Positions 54,409-63,947 of a stretch of DNA of 64,000 bases are shown one piece after another. Source of the DNA: Labrenzia sp. THAF82 (lineage in GTDB: Bacteria; Pseudomonadota; Alphaproteobacteria; Rhizobiales; Stappiaceae); NCBI RefSeq assembly GCF_009363435.1, contig NZ_CP045354.1, positions 4,182,501 to 4,246,500 on the forward strand, read 5' to 3'. Under the pieces are notes generated by a model. The model worked only from the letters and a program-made list of their open reading frames with translations. It did no database searches and was not told the origin of the DNA. Every line of letters begins with the position of its first letter. The first letter of the stretch is position 1. A program made the translations under genes and the position numbers.

Positions 54409-56001
54409 ATGGCGTTCATCTTGGTTGATGGTGCCAAACAGGATCAAGGTGTGAGCGAGCCTGCCAATAGATACAGCGACCGGACCTGGAAAGTTCCGCG
54501 GCAGCAGATATCGCGACTGGCCTTCCTGCTGGCCGGGCTGCTTATCGCTGTGACTGCGGCGTCGCTCGTGTTCGTAGGGCTGGTCGCGTCTCACGCATCG
54601 AACCGGCAGGCCATAGACAATGAACAGCAATTGTTCGACGGCGCTCTTGCTTACCAATTGCGGACAATTGTACGGGAACAGATCAGTGTTGCCTCATCGG
54701 ACGAAGCTGTGGCGCGTCTCGTCAACTCTCTGGATCCGGTTCATATTCAGCACAGCTTCGATACGCTTTGGACCGACTATCGGCACAACAAGGTGGTGCT
54801 GATCTCCGGTGGCGGTGAGGTTCTGGCAGAGTCCTTTGATGACTACATCCACATTATCCGGCGCCCCGTTGCAGAAACGCCCGCACTCCAAACTGTTCAT
54901 GAAAAGCTGAAACTGCTTTATCAGCGAAACCGTGTCCGTGTCCCTGGCGGTTTCGGACACAGATCCTTGCAAGGTGTTGACCCGAGCGAATATGCGCTCA
55001 TGGGTTTCACACGGATCGACGGCAAACCGGCCATTTTTGGAGCCATGCCGATTGTTCCGGACAAACATGCGCAAACTCTGCCGGACGGTCCTCCAACGAT
55101 CCTCTTCTCTGCCCGCTATCTGGACAGTTTGCTGTTAAAACAGCTGAATGCCCAACTCCGGTTTGAATCCTTTTCCTTCGTTGAAGGCAGTGACCCGGGC
55201 GCTCGGGAACCTTTTCACCTGGTCTCAGACCCTAACGGTGAACCGGTCGGCACCTTCAAGTGGGCTAGCCAGACCGAAGGAACGTCCATTTGGCCAACGG
55301 TCATTCCGGTGATTGCTGTTCTGAGCGTTGCTCTTGCCGCACTTGCATTCGGAATCGCGTGGCGCATCGGACAGCTGACAAGCTCCCTTCAAGCCAGTGA
55401 GCAGCAGAACCGGTTTCTTGCCTTGCATGACACGTTGACCGGGCTTGGGAACAGGCTGCAGTTCAACCGATCGCTCGAAGCGTCCGTCGAGGCCTTACCG
55501 GATCAACCCTTTGCCGTTGTCCATTGTGACCTCGACAAGTTCAAGGCGGTCAACGACACCTTCGGTCATGCCGCGGGTGACAAGGTCATCAGAACCATTG
55601 CAGAGCGTCTGCAGGACATCATTGCAGAACGTGGACTTGCCTGCCGCATCGGCGGAGACGAGTTCATGTTGCTCTACAAGGGAACGCTCACTCGCGCTGA
55701 GTTGACGCGTTGTGCGAAGGCAATGATCAGGGCTGGAAATGAGCCGATTTCCCTGGACGCCACAACATCTGCTCAGATCGGCATGAGTGTTGGGATTGCG
55801 ATTGCGCCTGAAGATGGCGCGACATTTGAGCAGCTCGTCGCAAGGTCCGATGCCGCACTTTATCATTCCAAGAAACTGGGACGCGGCAGATACTCGTTCT
55901 TTGAAGAAACTTTCCTCAAGGAAGAAGAGACCAGTCAAGCGACAGGTCAGGAGCGTGCACGCCGTCAGGTTCGGCGATCCGGAACCGGCCCGGCGGCGTG
56001 A
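54409..56001 (+). CDS. CHASE4-GGDEF diguanylate cyclase, copy 2
   Basis: This 530-residue paralog of the preceding gene has the same architecture: TM1 (about 37-60), periplasmic CHASE4-type sensor, TM2 (about 294-316) and GGDEF (RIGGDEF about 413-419). It also lacks RxxD. The C-terminal 30 residues are charged and unlike copy 1. An internal GTG at 54451 has AGGA seven bases upstream and may be the true start. The sensor sequences have diverged more than the catalytic domains, which suggests different ligands. Confidence 0.9.
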   Translation: MAFILVDGAKQDQGVSEPANRYSDRTWKVPRQQISRLAFLLAGLLIAVTAASLVFVGLVASHASNRQAIDNEQQLFDGALAYQLRTIVREQISVASSDEAVARLVNSLDPVHIQHSFDTLWTDYRHNKVVLISGGGEVLAESFDDYIHIIRRPVAETPALQTVHEKLKLLYQRNRVRVPGGFGHRSLQGVDPSEYALMGFTRIDGKPAIFGAMPIVPDKHAQTLPDGPPTILFSARYLDSLLLKQLNAQLRFESFSFVEGSDPGAREPFHLVSDPNGEPVGTFKWASQTEGTSIWPTVIPVIAVLSVALAALAFGIAWRIGQLTSSLQASEQQNRFLALHDTLTGLGNRLQFNRSLEASVEALPDQPFAVVHCDLDKFKAVNDTFGHAAGDKVIRTIAERLQDIIAERGLACRIGGDEFMLLYKGTLTRAELTRCAKAMIRAGNEPISLDATTSAQIGMSVGIAIAPEDGATFEQLVARSDAALYHSKKLGRGRYSFFEETFLKEEETSQATGQERARRQVRRSGTGPAA

Positions 56002-56012
56002 AGACCGCCGGG
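55989..56012 (+). terminator. Terminator overlapping the stop of the second GGDEF gene
   Basis: CCCGGCGG and CCGCCGGG form an 8-bp GC stem with an 8-base loop that contains the TGA stop; ACTTCTCTTTT follows. It ends the plus-strand transcript ahead of the convergent gor gene. Confidence 0.7.
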
Positions 56013-56044
56013 ACTTCTCTTTTCAAAACTATGACAGAACGCGA

Positions 56045-57421
56045 TCAGCCCCGGAGCTGTTCTGTCGGCTCACGCATGGTGACCAACTCTTCCGCTGCGG
56101 TTGGATGTACGGCAATAGTCCGATCGAAATCAGCCTTTGTCGCCCCCATTTGCAGTGTAACGCCGAGAATCTGAGCCAGTTCTCCAGCGTCCGGTCCAAC
56201 CACATGCACTCCCAACACTTTCTGTGTCTTTGCATCGACGATCATCTTCATGAGCATCTTCTCGTCGCGCCCGGACAAAGTGTGCTTCATCGGCCGGAAA
56301 CTGGATTTGTAGATATCAAGATCTGGCGTTTTCTCGAGCGCCTGTTCCTGTGTCAGTCCAACGGTTCCCATTTCGGGTTGGGAGAACACGGCTGTCGCGA
56401 TCAGGCTGTGGTCGACCGTCCAGGCATTGCCGCCGAAAACGGTGTCTGCAAAAGCATGACCTTCCCGGATAGCGACCGGCGTCAGGTTGGCCCGGTTGGT
56501 AACGTCGCCGACAGCGTAAATCGACGGGACGCTTGTCTGCGAGTCATCACTCACTTTGATGGCGCCGATCTTGTCCATTTCAACGCCAGCCTTTTCAAGG
56601 CCGAGGTCGCTGGTGTGCGGACGACGTCCGATTGCAAACATGATCTGACCGGCCTGGAGGCTGCGCCCGCCCTTGGTTTCGCCGACCAGCGAGCCGTCAG
56701 CCTGTTTTTCGATCTTGGAAAAGGTGTCATTCAAAATGACGTTGATACCTTTCTTTTCCATCTCTTCACGAACAGTCGTTCTCAAGTCACGATCAAATCC
56801 ACGAAGGATCTCCTCACCGCGGTAGATCAATGTGGTGTCGACACCAAGACCATTGAAAATGCCGGCAAATTCGACCGCAATATAGCCACCACCCGCAACC
56901 ACGATCTGGTCCGGCAATTCACTCAGGTGAAAGGCTTCATTGGACGTGATGACATGTTCCACACCCGGAAGGCTGGTATCAACATTGGGTGATGCCCCAA
57001 CGGCGATCAGAATATACTTGGCCGTGATGGTCTGACCGGTTGAGAGCAGACGAACCGTGTGAGCATCTTCGACAACCGCGCGGCTGTCGTGTATGTCCAC
57101 ATCGGTTCTTTCCAGATTGCGCCGATAAATGCCTTCAAGCCGGGAAATTTCCTGGTCCTTCGCGGCAATCAATTTGGTCCAGTCAAAACTGCGCTCGCCA
57201 ACCGACCAACCGAAGCCTTCCGCGTCTTCAAACTCCTCAGAGAACTTCGAGGCATAGACAAAGAGTTTCTTCGGGACACAGCCGCGGATAACGCATGTGC
57301 CGCCGTAGCGATACTCTTCTGCGATCCCGACACGGGCACCATGGGTCGCCGCGATGCGCGCCGCGCGCACACCGCCGGATCCGCCCCCGATGACAAACAG
57401 ATCGTAGTTGTATTCAGTCAT
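56045..57421 (-). CDS. gor: Glutathione-disulfide reductase
   Basis: This 458-residue flavoprotein has FAD motif GGGSGG (about 12-17) and redox cysteines in GGTCVIRGCVPKK (about residues 43 and 48). An NADP-binding domain follows, with VAGGGYIAVEFA and an arginine-containing loop downstream. A C-terminal dimer interface ends with HPTAAEE. It regenerates reduced glutathione. ATG at 57421 is the second of two adjacent ATG codons. It is the last gene of the rpiA-DUF2059-gor run. Confidence 0.96.
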   Translation of the reverse strand: MTEYNYDLFVIGGGSGGVRAARIAATHGARVGIAEEYRYGGTCVIRGCVPKKLFVYASKFSEEFEDAEGFGWSVGERSFDWTKLIAAKDQEISRLEGIYRRNLERTDVDIHDSRAVVEDAHTVRLLSTGQTITAKYILIAVGASPNVDTSLPGVEHVITSNEAFHLSELPDQIVVAGGGYIAVEFAGIFNGLGVDTTLIYRGEEILRGFDRDLRTTVREEMEKKGINVILNDTFSKIEKQADGSLVGETKGGRSLQAGQIMFAIGRRPHTSDLGLEKAGVEMDKIGAIKVSDDSQTSVPSIYAVGDVTNRANLTPVAIREGHAFADTVFGGNAWTVDHSLIATAVFSQPEMGTVGLTQEQALEKTPDLDIYKSSFRPMKHTLSGRDEKMLMKMIVDAKTQKVLGVHVVGPDAGELAQILGVTLQMGATKADFDRTIAVHPTAAEELVTMREPTEQLRG

Positions 57422-57567
57422 CACAGCCTCTTCATTCTCAGCCTTGTCGGCTTTTGCTCTTTTGTTTCATTCGGTGCGCAGATAAGCGGTCGGATTTTTC
57501 AAACAAGCCCCGGCGCAGAAACGGACAAATGCCAACGAAGAGAGTTGCCCGCAAACCCAAACGATTT

Positions 57568-57585
57568 GGGCCGCGTTCGCGGCCC
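57568..57585. terminator. Possible hairpin between the DUF2059 gene and gor
   Basis: GGGCCGC-GTTC-GCGGCCC is a perfect palindrome and would form a strong stem in either direction. There is no clear T-tract on either side, so it may attenuate rather than end transcription into gor, or it may be an RNA processing site. Confidence 0.45.
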
Positions 57586-57671
57586 TTCACGTCAGCCAGA
57601 AGGCAGACGTCAAATCATCGTGTAGTTCATGTGTCCGCTCGATGCCGGCCGGCACTCGAGGGCACACGGGC

Positions 57672-58187
57672 TCACTGAGCGCTGTCGATACGCTCGAGCT
57701 CTTGCTGGACCAGTGTCACCATTTCGGTGGACAGAGCGTCCTGCCATTCGCGAGCAGAAGCAACCGACTTGGACGTGACAACCGGGATCGAACGGGTCAG
57801 TTTCTGTCCAAGATCAGTGCTGTAGAATTCAGCAAGCTGATTGAGTTCTTCTTCCGTGAAGCTCTCGGCCCACAGCGTATAAACTCTCTCGTTCAACAGA
57901 GCGCGTTTTGGTGCCAGTTGCAGTGCGATCTTCTGGGTAACGTCGATGACGTCCTCTGCACGCGTCGGCTGCGCCTGAATGAAGGCAGTTCGGGTCTGCT
58001 CCGCCAGCAACGGCAGGATGTCATCAAACGGCTCCAGCATCCTGGTGGCGATTGTCACCTTTTTTGCCGCTGCCAGATGGCTCTCTGACGGACCATCCTG
58101 TGCAAGCGCGGCCGTCGACAGGCAACCGGTAGCCATCATGACTGCGCCCAGAACAGCTGCCCGCGGGAATGATTTGATTAGCTTCAT
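57672..58187 (-). CDS. DUF2059 domain-containing exported protein
   Basis: This 171-residue periplasmic protein has a signal peptide (about residues 1-30). A helical DUF2059 domain follows (about 85-150, with LNERVYTLWAESFTEEELNQLAEFYST), a region often found in conserved proteins of unknown function. The signal sequence contains Cys22 in ATGCLST, so a lipoprotein is possible but less likely. TAGGAG precedes the ATG at 58187. It lies between rpiA and gor. Confidence 0.9.
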   Translation of the reverse strand: MKLIKSFPRAAVLGAVMMATGCLSTAALAQDGPSESHLAAAKKVTIATRMLEPFDDILPLLAEQTRTAFIQAQPTRAEDVIDVTQKIALQLAPKRALLNERVYTLWAESFTEEELNQLAEFYSTDLGQKLTRSIPVVTSKSVASAREWQDALSTEMVTLVQQELERIDSAQ

Positions 58188-58241
58188 TTTTTTACTCCTA
58201 GGCGGCTTCCTCATGAGCCTGGAAAGCCATTTCCATACTAC

Positions 58242-58934
58242 TTAGATGGGCAAGACGGTCTTTACCCCATCTGTGCCTGCCACGTAAGCCTTTGTTGCAA
58301 GATCGATGAAAAGACCATGTTCGACCACGCCTGGTATGGCAACCAGGCGCGTGGCGAGAGCCTTCACATCGGAGATTTTTTCAAGGTGCGCATCTAGGAT
58401 AAAATGGCCTCCGTCGGTCACGAAAGGTTGTGAAGCACCTCCTCGCAGCACCAATACGTCCGGAAGTCCCAGATCACTCAGCACCGTGACAATTGCCCGC
58501 CGCGTTGCTTCCAGTCCAAACGGGACCACTTCTATCGGCAACGGAAAACGCCCAAGTGCGTCAACTTCCTTGCTGCCATCGGCTATCACAATCATGCGCT
58601 CGGACGCTGCCGCCACGATTTTCTCACGCAGCAATGCGCCTCCCCCGCCCTTGATCAGCGCGAGTTCCGGATCGAATTCATCAGCACCGTCAACGGTCAG
58701 ATCGAGCTGAGGCATTTCATCCAGAGTGGTCAGTTTGATGCCCAGCTCGGTTGCAAGATCTCGCGTGCGTTCGGACGTGGGGACACCGACAATGTTGAGG
58801 CCGCCAGCCACACGCTTTGCAAGCGCTTGAACAAAAAACTCTGCCGTTGAGCCCGTTCCAATGCCAAGCCGCATTCCATCGGTAACGTCTTCTGCCGCGC
58901 GTTCGGCAGCTTCCTGTTTAAACTGATCGCTCAT
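58242..58934 (-). CDS. rpiA: Ribose-5-phosphate isomerase A
   Basis: This 230-residue enzyme interconverts ribose-5-phosphate and ribulose-5-phosphate in the pentose phosphate pathway. Motifs GTGSTAEFF (about 26-34), DGADE (about 82-86) and [11 protein letters not shown] (about 95-105) are complete. It is the first gene of the minus-strand run ending with gor, which links NADPH- and glutathione-related metabolism in one transcript. The start is ATG with GGAGGAA upstream. Confidence 0.96.
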   Translation of the reverse strand: MSDQFKQEAAERAAEDVTDGMRLGIGTGSTAEFFVQALAKRVAGGLNIVGVPTSERTRDLATELGIKLTTLDEMPQLDLTVDGADEFDPELALIKGGGGALLREKIVAAASERMIVIADGSKEVDALGRFPLPIEVVPFGLEATRRAIVTVLSDLGLPDVLVLRGGASQPFVTDGGHFILDAHLEKISDVKALATRLVAIPGVVEHGLFIDLATKAYVAGTDGVKTVLPI

Positions 58935-59084
58935 TACCTGTTCCTCCGGTCAACGCCCGTTGCGGTGCATGTCGACCGGCCGTCTCTTTTCTGGCCGCCG
59001 GGTGCTTAACATGGCCAGCCTCCGCCGGTCCAGTGACATTCCCCTTTTCAAAGGGAAACTGCCGCCGACCACGAACAGTTCCGT

Positions 59085-59104
59085 ATGGTTAATTTGTTAA
59101 CCAT
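59085..59104. promoter_or_regulatory. Inverted repeat upstream of the MCP-PilZ gene
   Basis: ATGGTTAA-TTTG-TTAACCAT has perfect 8-bp arms around a 4-bp spacer, 63 bp before the ATG at 59167. The TTAA tetramers recall CtrA half-sites, but their spacing (N4) is not the CtrA spacing (N7). It is a candidate operator for the chemoreceptor gene. Confidence 0.45.
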
Positions 59105-59166
59105 CATTTTAGACCGACACTCGATAATACTTGAAATTATTCAGTGTTCGGGAAGCACAGAATCAG

Positions 59167-60939
59167 ATGAACATCTTTCGACTGAAACCGCGACGCGATC
59201 AGGACAATATTGCTTTGTCGGACGACTTAGCTCGCGATGAGACCACTGAAATTGAACTTTCGGCTGAAAAAAATGATCCTTCTCACGCCGACCAGATGGG
59301 TTTTGTGCTCGACAGCCTTGAGGACGATCTACAAGTCGCAGCCAAGTCGATCGATTCATCAGCACAAAAGGTGCAGAGCCGCCTCGACAGCCAGATGGAA
59401 ACGCTCGCGACAATTCGCAGCGGCAGTCAGTCACTCGCCGACCAATCAGCAATTGCCGAGGAAAACGCCACCGGGCTTGCAGCTTCCATCGAAGAGCTGA
59501 CGGCATCCAGCGGAGAAATCGGCAACCAGGTCGGCGTGTCCAATGAGCTTGCCAATGAAGCCCGGGATGTTGCCGACGAAGTCAATCAAGGCGTTATGGA
59601 TCTGAAGCAGGCGATTGATGACATTGCGAATGTTGTCAGCCTGATCTCGGACATCGCCAAGCAAACCAACCTTCTGGCTCTCAATGCGACGATTGAGGCT
59701 GCCCGGGCCGGTGAAGCAGGAAAAGGCTTCTCCGTTGTGGCAAGCGAGGTCAAAGCCCTGTCGGTTGAAACACAATCGGCGACCGAACAGATCGTTGCCA
59801 ATATCGATCGGCTCAATCAGTCTGCAGAGCAAAGCTTGGGGTCTGTCGGACAGATCATCGACGTGATCGGCAAAATTCGTCCGAGCTTTGCAGCCGTTGA
59901 GGAAGCCGTTCAGACCCAGATCGAAACAACAAACGTTATCGGTGGTCAGGCGCACAAGACCGCCGACTTTGTGCAGGAAGTCGTCCACACGGCCCAATCC
60001 ATCACCAATTCCGCAGCGAAGGCAGAGGAAGGTGGTACGCTGGCGCGCGAAACCGGCGTTGAGATGAGTGCTGCAACCCGTTCTCTGCAATCTCGTTTCA
60101 CAATGATGATCCGTCAAACCGGGATGGGTGACCGCCGACAATCCGACCGATTGCCCGTCAAGATTTCGGGTACGGTATCAAGTGGCTCAAAGAACGTCCG
60201 TATCGAAACGCTTGATATTTCCGAAGGTGGTTTGCTGTTCAAGCCGGATGAAAATAGCAATTTCTCCAAAGGCTTCACGCTACACTTGGACCTGAATGGC
60301 ATTGGCCAGACCGAAATGAAAATTGTCGCGGTTTCGGAAAGCGGCTGTCATTGCGCATTCAGTGATCCAAATGACGCATTCAAGGCTGGTTTGAAGCGAA
60401 AGATCGCGGCCATACACGAAAGTCATGCAGCCGAAGTCGAACGCGCACAATCCGGTGCTGCAAGGATCGCCGCCGCAATGGAAAATCTGCTTGCTGCGCG
60501 CACACTTACTCAAGACGATCTTTTTGACACGGTCTACAAACCGATTGCCGGAACCAATCCGCAACAGGTCTCGACACGCGCGCTCGCCAAACTGGAAGAC
60601 ATATTGCCCGAGATCCAGGAAGACATTCTTGAAAACTGTAAAGGACTGGCCTTTTGCGCCACCGTTGACCGGAATGGCTACCTGCCGGTTCACAACCTTG
60701 TCTATTCGAAACCCCAAAACCCGGATGATCCCGTCTGGAACGCGGCCAACTGCAGAAACAAACGCATTTTCGACGATCGTGCCGGTCTGAGCGCTGCGCG
60801 CAACACCCGCCCTTTCCTGATCCAGTCCTACGCAAGGGACATGGGTGGCGGCAACATCGTCTGGATGAAAGAAGTCGATGCTCCCATTATCGTGCAAGGT
60901 CGACATTGGGGCGGTTTCCGCACTGCCTACAAGCTCTGA
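59167..60939 (+). CDS. Cytoplasmic methyl-accepting chemotaxis protein with PilZ domain
   Basis: This 590-residue protein has no membrane segment. It contains an MCP signalling domain (about 60-310, with [18 protein letters not shown]), a PilZ domain (about 322-405: RQSDR and DISEGG, the c-di-GMP-binding signature), and a C-terminal domain (about 437-590) with the [15 protein letters not shown] pattern of soluble chemoreceptors. It would couple c-di-GMP level to the chemotaxis machinery. ATG at 59167 is chosen over TTG at 59131. No che gene is adjacent. Confidence 0.9.
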   Translation: MNIFRLKPRRDQDNIALSDDLARDETTEIELSAEKNDPSHADQMGFVLDSLEDDLQVAAKSIDSSAQKVQSRLDSQMETLATIRSGSQSLADQSAIAEENATGLAASIEELTASSGEIGNQVGVSNELANEARDVADEVNQGVMDLKQAIDDIANVVSLISDIAKQTNLLALNATIEAARAGEAGKGFSVVASEVKALSVETQSATEQIVANIDRLNQSAEQSLGSVGQIIDVIGKIRPSFAAVEEAVQTQIETTNVIGGQAHKTADFVQEVVHTAQSITNSAAKAEEGGTLARETGVEMSAATRSLQSRFTMMIRQTGMGDRRQSDRLPVKISGTVSSGSKNVRIETLDISEGGLLFKPDENSNFSKGFTLHLDLNGIGQTEMKIVAVSESGCHCAFSDPNDAFKAGLKRKIAAIHESHAAEVERAQSGAARIAAAMENLLAARTLTQDDLFDTVYKPIAGTNPQQVSTRALAKLEDILPEIQEDILENCKGLAFCATVDRNGYLPVHNLVYSKPQNPDDPVWNAANCRNKRIFDDRAGLSAARNTRPFLIQSYARDMGGGNIVWMKEVDAPIIVQGRHWGGFRTAYKL

Positions 60940-61043
60940 CACCAATGAGCCCCAAAACGATGTCTCCCATGCCGGTTGATTGGCTTGCAGCATACATGCG
61001 AAGCCGTTAGGCATTGGCGTTCTGTAACTCAGCTGAGGGTCTC

Positions 61044-61724
61044 ATGTCTGTTCTGGTGTTTGATTTGGATGGCACACTGGTGTCTTCCATGGAAGATCTT
61101 GTTGTCACGCTCAATGTTGTCATGACAGCTGCCGGACATTCAGCCATTCCCCAGGACGATGTCGCACATATGGTTGGTATGGGCGCAAAGGTGCTGATCC
61201 AACGGGGTCTGGAGTTTAATGGCGTTGACTGGACGGACGCAGACATCGAACCGCTCTTCGAACACTTCCTGGAACACTATGCGGCGAATATCGCTGTGCA
61301 CACGCGGCCCTTCGATGGTGTCGTTACCGCACTTGAGGCCTTTCGGAAGGACGGATGGAAGCTGGCAGTCTGCACCAACAAGGCAGAGCGCCTGACGCTG
61401 CCGCTGCTGACAGAGCTGGATCTGTCGCAATATTTCGATGCTGTTGTCGGCGGCGACACCTTTTCCGTTTCAAAGCCGGATGCTGAACCGGTCCACGGTG
61501 CAATCAGCAGAGCTGGCGGTACGGTGACCGGCTCGATCATGATCGGAGACAGCGTTACCGACATCAATGCAGCCCGCAATGCCGGTATTCCGGTCATTGC
61601 CGTTGATTTCGGCTACACGCCTGTCCCTGTCGAGCAGCTCGGACCCGACAGGATCATTTCCCATTTTGACGAATTGGCGGGCGCTGTTGCGGCCTTGGCC
61701 GACACGCCGCCTAGAACGTCCTGA
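61044..61724 (+). CDS. gph: Phosphoglycolate phosphatase, HAD family
   Basis: This 226-residue HAD hydrolase has motif I VFDLDGTLVSS (about 5-15), motif II in VCTNK, Lys in SKPDAEP and motif IV GDSVTDINAARNAG. It probably dephosphorylates 2-phosphoglycolate arising from DNA repair. The ATG at 61044 has GAGGG before it; the frame also opens at 61014. It overlaps the convergent DUF4139 gene by 14 bp. Confidence 0.9.
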   Translation: MSVLVFDLDGTLVSSMEDLVVTLNVVMTAAGHSAIPQDDVAHMVGMGAKVLIQRGLEFNGVDWTDADIEPLFEHFLEHYAANIAVHTRPFDGVVTALEAFRKDGWKLAVCTNKAERLTLPLLTELDLSQYFDAVVGGDTFSVSKPDAEPVHGAISRAGGTVTGSIMIGDSVTDINAARNAGIPVIAVDFGYTPVPVEQLGPDRIISHFDELAGAVAALADTPPRTS

Positions 61725-63672
61725 TCGCCTCACCTAGCGTTGCTCTGATTTCTTCGCCCCGTTCTTTCAGGGCGGCTATTTCCGTGTCGACCGCCTCGAT
61801 GCGGGTCTCCGACTCGGCAAGCTTGCGGGCCGTGCGCTTATAAAGATCAGCACCTGTCTGAACGGCAGACAAGTTGGCACGAAGCCGGTCCTGATCTGAG
61901 GTCTCTTCGTCCTTGCGCGCGCGCAGCAGACTGATCTGTCGCTCGACCTGGGTGATCTCGGACTGCAGCTTCGCCAGTTCCCTCAATTTGGTTGCTGTCT
62001 GCCTTTCAGGGGCACGTGATGCAAGACTGACAAGGGTTTGAGCATCGGTCGTGATCAGCGAATATGTTTCTGAAAGCGTGCGTTGTTCCAATACGGCTGC
62101 AGTTTGGGTAGCTCCTTCCAGAACTTCGATCTTTAGCCGATTGTGAGTGGCGGTATCGTCCATATGTTCAGATGAAGAGAACTCCCAGCCCGGCCGTCTG
62201 GGGTGTTCGATGACAACCGTGCGCGCATCATCAGGCGCACCTTTGATCACATAGCGCGTTTCAGCCTGCTGGAGCACAGATGCCGTTAGCAGACCGTTTG
62301 CTACCTTGATTGTCGTGATCTGATTGTCGGATTTGGCCGACTGCGCAATTCTGACCTTTTTGTCGGTCGCAAAGCTCGCCATACGGCTCTCACCAGACGG
62401 CATGCCATTGATCTGGGCATCGCCGACATATCCTTCGCTTTCGTCATAGACTGTCAAGATGCCCCTGGGCAGACTTGTGTCGGTTTCGTTCTTGATCAAG
62501 ATTGCGGCAACTGGATGCGGCAATCCGCTTTCGGGCCGAAAAACGGAGACAGTTTCTGCGGATACGACCTTGTCAACAATCGGAGCTGATAGTGTTTCAC
62601 CGCTCTCAAGGCTCACAGGCCACGGCAGCGTGAAAGAGGCAGTCACAGCACCTTCACTTGCCTCGCCAACATTGGCGTTGGCCATCTTGCGCGCCATGGG
62701 TGCCGGTGCAGGAGCTGCCGCCGACAATGCGGCAATCCTTGAGCGACCGTCAAACATGGCCTCATTTTCCGCCACTTCAAATCTTGGTTCAGCGCCGGTG
62801 TCCGCCGGTGGAACATATCCAGCAGAAACGTCGATCGGAACTTCACGTCGCTGTTTCCAATATAGATCATGCAAACGCTGTTTGAGAGTGACCGGTGCAC
62901 CTGAAGACAAGGTGACCGTGACATCCTGCCAATCCTCACCACTGGCGTTCTCCAAAACCGCCCAGGCTTGCAGGCGGGCCGTGTCGTCAGCAAGCGTTAC
63001 AACGCGGTAGGCCGTTTTCCAAATGGGGGTTGGCACCACATAGGAAACCGCGACTTCGCGAGCCCCCTCACCCGCAACTTTCAGCGCGACAGCGCGTGCG
63101 CCGTCGGACTTGCCTCTGCCAACGGCTCCGAGTGCCTTGGCAACTTTCTGCTGTATGTCTTCGTCTAGGAACTGAATTTCCGTGTCGGCTGTCAGATCGA
63201 CACTTTTGATGCCGCCTGTGCTCAAGACAGAAACGACATTGCGCTGCCCGCTGTCTCCTTCGTCCCTTGTGGAAACGCCCAATACCAATCCTTCAACACT
63301 GGACCCCGCCTTTTCGATGAGCACATTGGTCCCTTGCAGGGCGGCCAACAAACGGGCCGGAGACTGAAGGTCATCAACCGAAAAGGGAAGGTTTTTAAAC
63401 GTCTCCGCCAGAGGATTGGGCCCCGGTAACGTGATGCCTTCCACGACTCCCTTCTCATCAAAAACAACAATACTCTTCAGAACATCGTTCACCTGATCGA
63501 GCGGCACCGTCATGTTGATCAGACCTGTGCTATCGATATCCGCCTTGCGAACGACTTCCGCCAGGCCACCGGAAGACAGTGTTATGCTGGTAATCGGACC
63601 GTTTTCTGCACTAAGGACAACACCTGGAATAGCAATAAAAAAAGCGACAGTTGAAGTAAGTCGAGACAACAT
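61711..63672 (-). CDS. DUF4139 domain-containing exported protein
   Basis: This 653-residue protein has a signal peptide (residues 1-22, cleavage near VLSAENG), an N-terminal domain with repeated aliphatic strands, a mid-region with DUF4139 features (about 200-430, including WKTAYRV and SGAPVTLKQ) and a C-terminal coiled coil (about 550-640) with leucine heptads. MuiA-like proteins of this group were linked to mucoidy, but the function is unclear. ATG at 63672 is set by the signal peptide; the frame opens at 63732. Confidence 0.85.
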   Translation of the reverse strand: MLSRLTSTVAFFIAIPGVVLSAENGPITSITLSSGGLAEVVRKADIDSTGLINMTVPLDQVNDVLKSIVVFDEKGVVEGITLPGPNPLAETFKNLPFSVDDLQSPARLLAALQGTNVLIEKAGSSVEGLVLGVSTRDEGDSGQRNVVSVLSTGGIKSVDLTADTEIQFLDEDIQQKVAKALGAVGRGKSDGARAVALKVAGEGAREVAVSYVVPTPIWKTAYRVVTLADDTARLQAWAVLENASGEDWQDVTVTLSSGAPVTLKQRLHDLYWKQRREVPIDVSAGYVPPADTGAEPRFEVAENEAMFDGRSRIAALSAAAPAPAPMARKMANANVGEASEGAVTASFTLPWPVSLESGETLSAPIVDKVVSAETVSVFRPESGLPHPVAAILIKNETDTSLPRGILTVYDESEGYVGDAQINGMPSGESRMASFATDKKVRIAQSAKSDNQITTIKVANGLLTASVLQQAETRYVIKGAPDDARTVVIEHPRRPGWEFSSSEHMDDTATHNRLKIEVLEGATQTAAVLEQRTLSETYSLITTDAQTLVSLASRAPERQTATKLRELAKLQSEITQVERQISLLRARKDEETSDQDRLRANLSAVQTGADLYKRTARKLAESETRIEAVDTEIAALKERGEEIRATLGEAIRTF

Positions 63673-63915
63673 GATTGAAAAACTCCGGTCAGACGGCAAG
63701 AGGCAAAATCGATAGGCAGACAATACGGCCATTGTGGGAAATCCATGTGCCGCAGGTCACCAAATGACACTTACCAAAGCTTGAGTAGCTTCAAGGACGA
63801 AGTTCGGTTCAAACACGAGATTTCAAGCTGATCATTCAACGGAAAGATCCTGAAATATCCCAGAAGGGTCATGGTTCACTCGCAACACTGACGACCGATC
63901 CTCCTTTTGGGTTAC

Positions 63916-63929
63916 TGTCATATCTGACA
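63916..63929. promoter_or_regulatory. Short inverted repeat near the right edge
   Basis: TGTCA-TATC-TGACA has perfect 5-bp arms 19 bp before a possible ATG at 63948. It could be a regulator site for a gene that begins at the right edge. The evidence is weak because the arms are short. Confidence 0.3.
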
Positions 63930-63947
63930 ATACCACAGAGCAATCAG

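Noticed and set aside
59089-59100. CtrA box before the MCP-PilZ gene
   Set aside because: The TTAA tetramers are four bases apart, not seven. It is listed only as an inverted repeat.
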